Assembly (NCBI GenBank): GCA_037043455.1
Contig: JAWPHD010003248.1
Span: 1-64,000 of the forward strand
Source of the DNA: Cyrtodaria siliqua
Lineage: Eukaryota; Mollusca; Bivalvia; Adapedonta; Hiatellidae
DNA: 64,000 nt
Reading direction: 5' to 3'
Of the stretch, positions 56,660 through 64,000 are shown piece by piece. The stretch's first letter is position 1, and each line of letters begins with the position of its first letter. A program made the translations under genes and the position numbers. The notes beneath the pieces are model-generated. The model was not told the origin of the DNA. It searched no databases and worked only from the letters and a program-made list of their open reading frames with translations.

Positions 56660-57689
56660 TTGTTCGAACTGTTATGGTAGTTTATGATTATTAAATGCGC
56701 AGCATTTATCCACACGATAATCGATTATATTTATTTCTATCAATCTCATAGTTAAAACCTGTACTGCATGTAGGCTTAATCTGTGGGTTAGAAACGCTTC
56801 TTTATTACGTGTATGTGGGTGAAAGATCAGGATTTCTCAGTGAAAGAATATTCATAATCGCTAAATATTAATAAACAACTTTGAACACAAAAATAACTAA
56901 CTGTACGTTGAGTTATGACGTCAAAAAAGCGTTGCTGACGTCGACCCCATTCGTCGATTATAGTGAATAATTTCGGTTGAAATCATACTAACATGATTGA
57001 AAATATAATAAATAGATTAATTAACTGCTGTCTTCGACTATATGGAAATCCACTCGATGGTAGACGTGTTTTGTTTTTACACTCACTCTCATACGCTCGT
57101 TCATGAAAAGAACCACAAATATACCATATCGTGAAGGATTTCCCTTTTATCGACGCCAGCAGTAAACTAATTTCTATATAATGTTTTGTCTTACCCTACA
57201 TTGGTCGTGGGTGATAATTATAATTTATAAAACATAAAGACGTGGCTTGTTTGTTTTGCCTTGCCCTACTGTGTTTTTGTGTGAGGAATAACGTTTAATA
57301 CATCATTTATCTAACCACATACACTGATTTAAGAAAACAGATTTATTTACAGCATTTATAACTGTACTTTTCATTTGACCTAAAGTAGTCGTGAGTCAAG
57401 AGTATTAAGTACTATTGGTCAATCATCTAAAAAAATAATCAGAAATGGATAGGGTTTGTTCAAGTTTAATTTTCAACCAAATGCATATTTTAGGCATGAG
57501 CAATGTCAACCTTATAGTACATGCCAGTAATTAAACACTATTGATGTGAACATAGTATCAAAGTGGATACTCAAATGGCAGAAATTGCTCCCTTTATAAC
57601 CGAAACTTTTTTATTACAGTTGTATTCAAAGTTATTATAAATAAAATAGGCCATGTTATCACATCATCCAAATTTCAAGGTAGCAACAC
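56660..57689. other. Non-coding, nothing recognised
   Basis: AT-rich; no coding frame or repeat pair noticed. Confidence 0.4.
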
Positions 57690-57832
57690 ATTTGAGTAAA
57701 ATTGCACCAAACATTTCGGATATAAAGGGCACAATTTCTGCCGTATAAAAATTTCTTCTGATATTATGTTGACATCAATAGTATTGATTTTCTGTCATGT
57801 ACTATATGGTTGACATTGCTCTTGCCTAAATG
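57690..57832 (+). repeat. Dispersed repeat, matches 3230-3368
   Basis: TTTGAGTAAAATTGCACC to GGTTGACATTGCTC; see the left copy. Confidence 0.65.
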
Positions 57833-57844
57833 AGAAAAATGATC

Positions 57845-58960
57845 CTATAGAAACCACAGAAATCAAACGCAATGGCATCGTACATCCGCACTGCACCATA
57901 AACCCAAATATGAACATATTTAACAATTGAAATGGACAATACGTAACATAAATAGTGCTCAAAACAGGGTTACCGACTTGGAACTGTCAGTAGGCAATAA
58001 GGCCTACATGTTAGCTTAAATCGATTTTATGTGTTCACAACCTCGCTATTATCCTGTCTTCAACGCCCAAATTGACAAAACAATGTAAATAAAAGTGCAT
58101 CCCATCAAAAGAAAATCCCTAACAATAACGTCCTCTGGGTGTATCCAGAATTGTACTGAACAACCACAGTGGTTTTGGCCAAATAGAAAACCAAACTAGG
58201 GCACGACCAAAATACCCTAAGGTCAAGGTTTAGCCATCTATCGCCTTTTGTCCGAGTTTCAGCAGGCGCAAACAAAGATTCACAAGAGGTTGTCAAGTCG
58301 TCAAGGGAATATTGAGGCGTAGTGACTGACTGTAGAGGGTTCAATCACTAAACATGAAGTGCGTATTAAAGGGTCATAGATTCGTGAAGAAATTTGGAAG
58401 AATATTTTCCGTAATTCTTCGAGTTTTTCTCTACTTGTCTATGGAGTGGCTTTATATTAAACCTGATACTGCGCCTTACCGGTATTAACATACTGGTATA
58501 AAAAAACGAACAGGAAAAGCAGCATTCAAGGACGACAGTCAACCACAAACACACACAGAAACAAAGAACATTACTATAAAGATGAATAAAAGGCCAAATC
58601 ACAAACACAAACGGGTTGACAATAGGACAATAGGGCTACTGCTTGGAACGGTCAGTGACAAATAATTCCGCTGAGGGTTTAAACCAGGTTCTATGGTGCA
58701 CCAAACCTCACACTTACCCAACTGTCAACCCAAAAAACGGGACAGTGTAAATAAAGAAATCCCCACCATGAACTAACCAACAAGGCAACATTAATAGGCA
58801 ATATAAGTAAACCACAAAGATGCTCGTGTATATATAAATACAAAAAAAATAGCCTAGAAAGCCACAAAGAAGGTAGTCAATGACTTGGCGGAAGCCAGAG
58901 CAACAAGAGGATAAACCATTGAGAGCACGACAAGACAAGAACCCAATTATGTTATATTAC
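57845..58960 (-). repeat. Cluster of minus-strand dispersed repeats
   Basis: 57845-58015 matches 43520-43700. 58490-58560 matches 41640-41705 (AAGCAGCATTCAAGGACGAC). 58570-58730 and 58735-58960 are inverted relatives of 55290-55450 and 37277-37620/53500-53860. Together they suggest one long composite element whose parts recur across the window. Confidence 0.6.
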
Positions 58961-59199
58961 ATTGTATTCATATGAATGGTGTTTCGCATTGTTGAAACAC
59001 TTTATAATAGACACATTTGATCTTACTGGTAATATAAAACCAAATAAGTTCAAACAACCACATCCCAAATATCCCAAGTATATGGGTGCTATCTGTTAGA
59101 TACCTTTGTAAATAAAAATTCCTCTGATAGTATGTTGGTTACCCACATACGTATTAAATAAACGTGCCTATCTGCCCATTTTACTGTTATCTTGAAACC

Positions 59200-59423
59200 T
59201 TGTGTTAGTGTGGGGCGTCCGTGGCCGAGTGGTTAGGGTCTCTGACTTGCAATCACTTGCCCCTCACCGCTGTAGGTTCGATCCCTCAGGGGCCTAGGAA
59301 TCTTTATGTGAGGAAGCTATCCAGCTGGCTTGCGGAACGTCGGTGGTTCTATCCAGGTGTCGCCATATGACCTTAGCTGTTGGTGCAACTATAAAATCCA
59401 ATTCAATTCAATTGTGTTAGTGT
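59200..59423 (+). mobile_element. SINE family 1 with internal deletion and 12-bp target duplication
   Basis: The body at 59212-59411 has box A TGGCCGAGTGGTT and box B GGTTCGATCCCTC, but lacks about 70 bases of the middle. TTGTGTTAGTGT occurs at 59200-59211 and 59412-59423. Confidence 0.95.
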
Positions 59424-60140
59424 AAAGTTCAATTATATCATATTGAGGGCTTAGTGTGAACCTATTGTATCGTCTCCTTTATTTATATATTAGTAAAAAT
59501 ACTTTTTCACTCACCCCTCGATTTATGGTATCGAATCGTTCATAGGAAATTCCAACACGAAGGCTGGAATTTCCCTATCTGAACCGGATACCCATGATTG
59601 ATTATTTTTCTTGCATATCATTTACATTCTTCGCATTGACGTCGCCAACTACTAAGGTTTTGCATGTTTATTTACACAATGACGTCATGCAACTGTCATT
59701 GTTAATATGAGCTCGCAACGTTTACCTTTCCCCATGATCAGGCTTTCCACCACCCATGTAAAATGCGGATCACCTTATCCGGTATTCAAGAAAGTTTGTA
59801 TGTATAGTCTTTTGATTATGTACTTATGGTTTCTGCACAATTTGAAGACAAAAAGAATATATCGTCCTAATGGTCTCATCCCATTTCATTCTCTGAATCC
59901 ATTCCATATTTTAGACTATGTGTCTAAAGTGTTTATACATCCACGCTTATCAATTTTACACACACACTCACACACTCATGGCATAGCACTTACATGTATA
60001 TATAAAACATCGAGGCGATGCAGAGAAACGTTCGTATTGATTCATTGCACATTCACATCCTTAAGGTGCCTAGGTCAGCGGAGCTGTGTGTCACATAGTG
60101 TGTGCATATTGCGTTGTTAAGTAGTGACACGAGGATTCGT
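59424..60140. other. Non-coding, possible promoter region
   Basis: A small hairpin GGAAATTCCA/TGGAATTTCC lies near 59546-59575. No gene recognised. It leads into a TATA-like site. Confidence 0.4.
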
Positions 60141-60141
60141 G

Positions 60142-60151
60142 TATATAAATA
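60142..60151 (+). promoter_or_regulatory. TATA-box-like element
   Basis: TATATAAATA about 40 bases before ATG 60184. Confidence 0.35.
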
Positions 60152-60183
60152 TATAGCAGGAACAATTTGGTGTGCATACTGAC

Positions 60184-60634
60184 ATGGCTTCTCGTGAGTA
60201 TGACTATTTTTCGTTCAACAATGGGGACATTGTATAGTGGCAAAAAAGTGTAAATATTTAAGAACATTTGGGAGTCGTTGAAATGTGTTTAAAACTAAGA
60301 AAACATACCATGCCCTCTCTAGAAGTGCCCCTATCAATGGTTTCCCTCTCAGAGTGGCGGCGGGCATACCCGGGGGAATAAGATAAATGAACAAATTGAT
60401 TGTCTTCTCATCCCTAGTGGCAAACTTTATTTCCAATTTCTCTTAATAGGAATAAATATATATCGCCATGTAGGTAAGAAATTAGATCTACGTCACTACC
60501 ACGGGAATTCATTTCTGTCTAATCCCCGAGGAATGCCCGCTGCAACGCTGGTTGGAAAAACATTTATAGGTGCATATGGAGAGCAATCAGTACCTAGGCC
60601 GCCAATATTTTCCGCTTTAGAAATATGTCAGTGA
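60184..60634 (+). CDS. Candidate two-exon small protein (64 aa)
   Basis: Exon 60184-60193 (ATG, 10 coding bases, donor GTGAGT) joins in phase to 60450-60634 (acceptor TTCTCTTAATAG). The product begins MASRINIYRHVGKKLDLRHY and contains NPRGMPAATLVGKTFIG, then stops at TGA 60632-60634. A related peptide, GMPAATLRGKPLIGALLER, is encoded on the opposite strand at about 60305-60385, with differences mostly at third codon positions. No family recognised. It could also be the start of a larger gene or a transposon remnant. Confidence 0.35.
60215..60436 (-). pseudogene. Diverged inverted partner of the 60450 exon
   Basis: Minus-strand frame of 73 codons containing IPPGMPAATLRGKPLIGALL. Similar at protein level to the plus-strand exon. 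No upstream ATG context or splice site is convincing. Confidence 0.3.
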
Positions 60635-60639
60635 ATATA

Positions 60640-61450
60640 TATCACTGGAGTATGCTAGTAGACGTTTGGGCACTGTGCATCAACCAGTGCATCACAGACA
60701 TGACATGCAGATCACGAGCCAGCCAACATTTTTTATTGTATAAAATCTGAAGAAAGTGTCATACGTTGACATACAATCATACTTCATATAGTCCTTGAGC
60801 TGACTATAAACCCGCTCCCCACAAGAGGGAATTTTGTAGGGTATGATTTTCTGAAAGTTCATACAAATAGCTTCAAAATGAGACTTGTGTGCCATCTGAG
60901 CGTTGGGGCGTTTATGTTTAACGCACGTGACAATTACGTCACCATAACAATTTCAAAACACCTTCAATACATTTGAATTTGAGTAAAACATGTGTATATG
61001 AACAACAAATACTACCTATATTTATGTTATTTATGAATTGTTTATTTTAGACAGCCTTTTCAACATAATGCAAATATGAAAATATACTGTAGTTTACGTT
61101 ACACTCTGTTCGTTACCAAAAAATGATAAATGCAGTTAATAATAACTAGACCGTAAGTTACCAAAAGAGACCATCCCAACTCTGGGGGAATTTGGAAGGA
61201 TATATTTTCCTGAAAGGGTATGCATTTGCTACAAATGAAGTATGTTTGCCAAATGAGAGTGTTGATATGAGGGCGTGACATCCATTTGAAATACGTTACC
61301 ATTATCATGTTTTGCAAATGTAATACTCAAAAATTGTTTATATGCAACAAAACGGTATGTATATTTTATATTATTTATCAAACATGTTAATAACTAAAAT
61401 CTAACAAAGTAAACAAATTTCCAAAAGACGATGTAGTTTACGTTACGTGA
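60640..61450. other. Two diverged copies of a ~220-bp unit
   Basis: 60690-60960 and 61100-61320 share weak wording (GAGGGAATTTTG/GGGGGAATTTGG, ATGAGACTTGTGTGCCA/AGTATGTTTGCCA, TTTCTGAAAG/TTTCCTGAAAG). No recognisable protein. Confidence 0.4.
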
Positions 61451-61454
61451 CATT

Positions 61455-61530
61455 AACACGAAATTTACGTTACCATTTAAAGTTATTTGTCATACATATT
61501 GAATGTTTCCAGAAATTAAGGCTCTAGTTT
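61455..61530 (+). repeat. Direct repeat flanking the 320-bp array, left copy
   Basis: TTACGTTACCATTTAAAGTT and GTTTCCAGAAAT; repeated at 63558-63630. Confidence 0.8.
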
Positions 61531-61630
61531 TTAGCTCTACTGATCAGAGATCAGCAGAGCTTATGCCGTGGTGCGGAGTCCGTCGTCCGTCCGTCCGTCT
61601 GTCCGTCTGTCTGTCCGTAAACTTTTATTT

Positions 61631-63385
61631 GTAGCGACTTCACAGCTGAAACTACTGGATGGATATTCATGAAACTTTACAGAAATGTTGCCCATAAAGT
61701 CTAGTTGATCCTAGCAAAAATTCATGTTGATGTGAAATCCAAGATGGCCGCCAAAGCTAAAAATAGAGTTTTAAAATACAAGTTTGTAGCGACTTCTTCT
61801 TGAAAACTATAAGTGATATTGATATGGGACTTTTTCTAAAATGATCAGCATGACATGATGTTGATCCTAGTCAAAAATCGTTTTGATTCAACGTTAAACA
61901 TGGCTGCCAGCGGCCATCTTTGTTTACATAGAGTTATATAGTAAAAACTTGTAGCGACTTCACAGCTGAAACTACTGGATGGATATTCATGAAACTTTAC
62001 AGAAATGTTGCCCATAAAGTCTAGTTGATCCTAGCAAAAATTCATGTTGATGTGAAATCCAAGATGGCCGCCAAAGCTAAAAATAGAGTTTTAAAATACA
62101 AGTTTGTAGCGACTTCTTCTTGAAAACTATAAGTGATATTGATATGGGACTTTTTCTAAAATGATCAGCATGACATGATATTGATCCTAGTCAAAAATCG
62201 TTTTGATTCAACGTTAAACATGGCTGCCAGCGGCCATCTTTGTTTACATAGAGTTATATAGTAAAAACTTGTAGCGACTACTTCTGTGAAACTACTTGGC
62301 GGATTGTCATGAAACTTTACAGGAATGTTGCTCTTGATGTCTGATTGATCCTAGAAAAATTTCAGGTCGGCCGGAAATTCAAGATGGCCGTCACAGCTAA
62401 AAATAGATTTTTAAAAAATAAGTTTGTAGCGACTACTTCTTGAAAACTATAAGTGATATTGATATGGGACTTTTTCTAAAATGATCAGCATTACATGATG
62501 TTGATCCTAGTCAAAAATCGTTTTGATTCAACGTTAAACATGGCTGCCAGCGGCCATCTTTGTTTACATAGAGTTATATAGTAAAAACTTGTAGCGACTA
62601 CTTCTCTGAAACTACTTGGCGGATTGTCATGAAACTTTACAGGAATGTTGCTCTTGATGTCTAATTGATCCTATCAAAATTTCAGGTCGGCCGGAAATTC
62701 AAGATGGCCGTCACAGCTAAAAATAGATTTTTAAAAAATAAGTTTGTAGCGACTACTTCTTGAAAACTATAAGTGATATTGATATGGGACTTTTTCTAAA
62801 ATGATCAGCATGACATGATGTAGATCCTTGTGGAAAATTATTTTGATTCGACGTTAAACATGGCTGCCAGTGGCCATCTTTGGTTACATAGAGTTATATA
62901 GTAAAAACTTGTAGCGACTACTCCTCTGAAACTACTTGACGGATGTTCATGAAACTTCACAGGAATGTTGCTCTTGATGTCTAGTTGATCCTAGAAAAAT
63001 TTCAGGTCGGCCGGAAATTCAAGATGGCCGCCACAGCTAAAAATAGATTTAAAATAAATAAGTTTGTAGCGACTACTTCTTCAAAACAATAAGAGATATT
63101 GATATGGGACTTTTTCTAAAATGATCAGTATGACATGATGTTGGTCCTTGTCGAAAATCGTTTTGATTTGACCTTAAACATGGCTGCTTTGTTTACATAG
63201 AGTTATATAATGAAAACTTGTAGCGACTACTTCTTTGAAACTACTTGACGTATTTTCATGAAACTTCACAGGAATGTTGCTCTTAATGTCTTATTGATCT
63301 TAGCAAAATTTCAGGTCGGCCGGAAATTCAAGATGGCCGCAACGGTTAAAAATAGGTTTTCAAAAAACAAGTCTGTAGCGACTAC
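61631..63385 (+). repeat. 320-bp tandem array (about 5.5 units)
   Basis: GTAGCGAC starts units at 61631, 61951, 62271, 62591, 62911 and 63220. Each unit is a dimer of ~155 and ~165 bp halves that both start with TTTGTAGCGACT-like text. The first two units are nearly identical; the last is shortened by 11 bases. It is preceded by a CCGTCCGTCCGTCTG stretch and bounded by AGCTCTACTGAT (61541) and ATCAGTAGAGCT (63405), a short inverted terminus. Confidence 0.95.
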
Positions 63386-63557
63386 TTCCTGAAATCAAAA
63401 TCAATCAGTAGAGCTTCAAGGTCATTGACCTCTTGTTTACTGAAACAGTGACAATTTTAATAATAAAGTGTTATTCATTAAATGAATTTATGAAAGAATG
63501 AATAAATAAATAAAATGTGTGTATATAGATATAGATGACACGAGATGTAAAATAAAC

Positions 63558-63630
63558 ACGAAAATTACGTTACCATTTAAAGTTACATGTAATATTGGAC
63601 GTTTCCAGAAATAAAGGTGCTAGTATTGTA
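63558..63630 (+). repeat. Direct repeat flanking the 320-bp array, right copy
   Basis: Second copy of 61455-61530, about 85% identical. Confidence 0.8.
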
Positions 63631-64000
63631 CTTTTAACTATGATGTTTTAAAAACAAATGTAATATAGTATAAGTAAATAAATAAATATAATGTATACAA
63701 ATAAAATAAATATATAATAAATAAATATTTAAAAATGGCTCATAAATCAGAAAAATAGTAATTGCACAATAAACTACTGTGAGCTTATCCGTTATTGACA
63801 ATGTTTTTCTTACTAGTTATGGCATCTTCCCTTTGTTACAAAGTATCCTGCTTTTGAGATTAACCCCAAAGAATAAAAATATTTTGTCCCCATCCAATGT
63901 AAGTTAGTCTTGCCTTTTTCTGATTACTAGTATTTGGACAACACAATACTAATAATACTAACTTTTATCAAAAACAGACACAAAGGAAAATGACATTGAC
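63631..64000. other. Non-coding, nothing recognised
   Basis: AT-rich with AAATAAATA runs; no gene or repeat partner noticed. Confidence 0.4.

Overview
The window looks like invertebrate nuclear DNA, most probably from a bivalve mollusc. It is AT-rich with sparse intron-containing genes, and roughly half or more of it is recognisable repeat: tRNA-derived SINEs, 5'-truncated non-LTR retrotransposons, a DIRS-type element, a Mutator-like transposon, fold-back elements and many minisatellites. The phylum is inferred from the repeat style and gene families. No rRNA, intact tRNA gene, CRISPR array or bacterial operon is visible.

Layout. 1-1305: 3' half of a non-LTR retrotransposon. 1306-5594: non-coding, with a 678-bp inverted-repeat element. 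5595-6938: an intronless, membrane-anchored FkbM-type methyltransferase gene; a SINE lies between its stop codon and a likely polyA signal. 7336-10698: repeats, including a 34-35 bp satellite. 10699-11937 (minus): an NHL/TRIM-like beta-propeller protein with no RING or B-box. 14950-21644 and 33497-44839: two same-strand paralogous secreted lipases (pancreatic lipase/phospholipase A1 superfamily), assembled here from 7 and 6 exons into open frames of 357 and 352 aa. Both keep the Ser-Asp-His triad, and five internal splice positions have identical phase.

The lipase introns are full of repeats: a minisatellite built from the exon 1/intron 1 splice junction, a 12-bp minisatellite open in several frames on both strands, a 68-bp satellite split by a 552-bp TA-flanked fold-back element, and a 3-kb fold-back structure flanked by direct repeats. 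Between the lipases lie a LINE 3' end (23307-24232), a decayed Mutator-like transposase with a YqaJ-type nuclease start (24403-29030), and a possible two-exon remnant (29502-30238).

Downstream of the lipases, 45931-47864 is a nested fossil (SINE split by a LINE, then by a LINE tail). 49247-53200 is a degenerate DIRS-like retroelement on the minus strand with RT-RNase H, tyrosine recombinase and an SGNH-hydrolase-like reading frame. 53300-59200 is gene-free and repeat-rich. 60184-60634 may be a tiny spliced gene with a diverged inverted partner. 61631-63385 is a 320-bp tandem array. Functionally, the supported host genes are two probable extracellular lipases, a probable Golgi or secretory-pathway methyltransferase and a cytosolic propeller protein; nothing shows that they act together.
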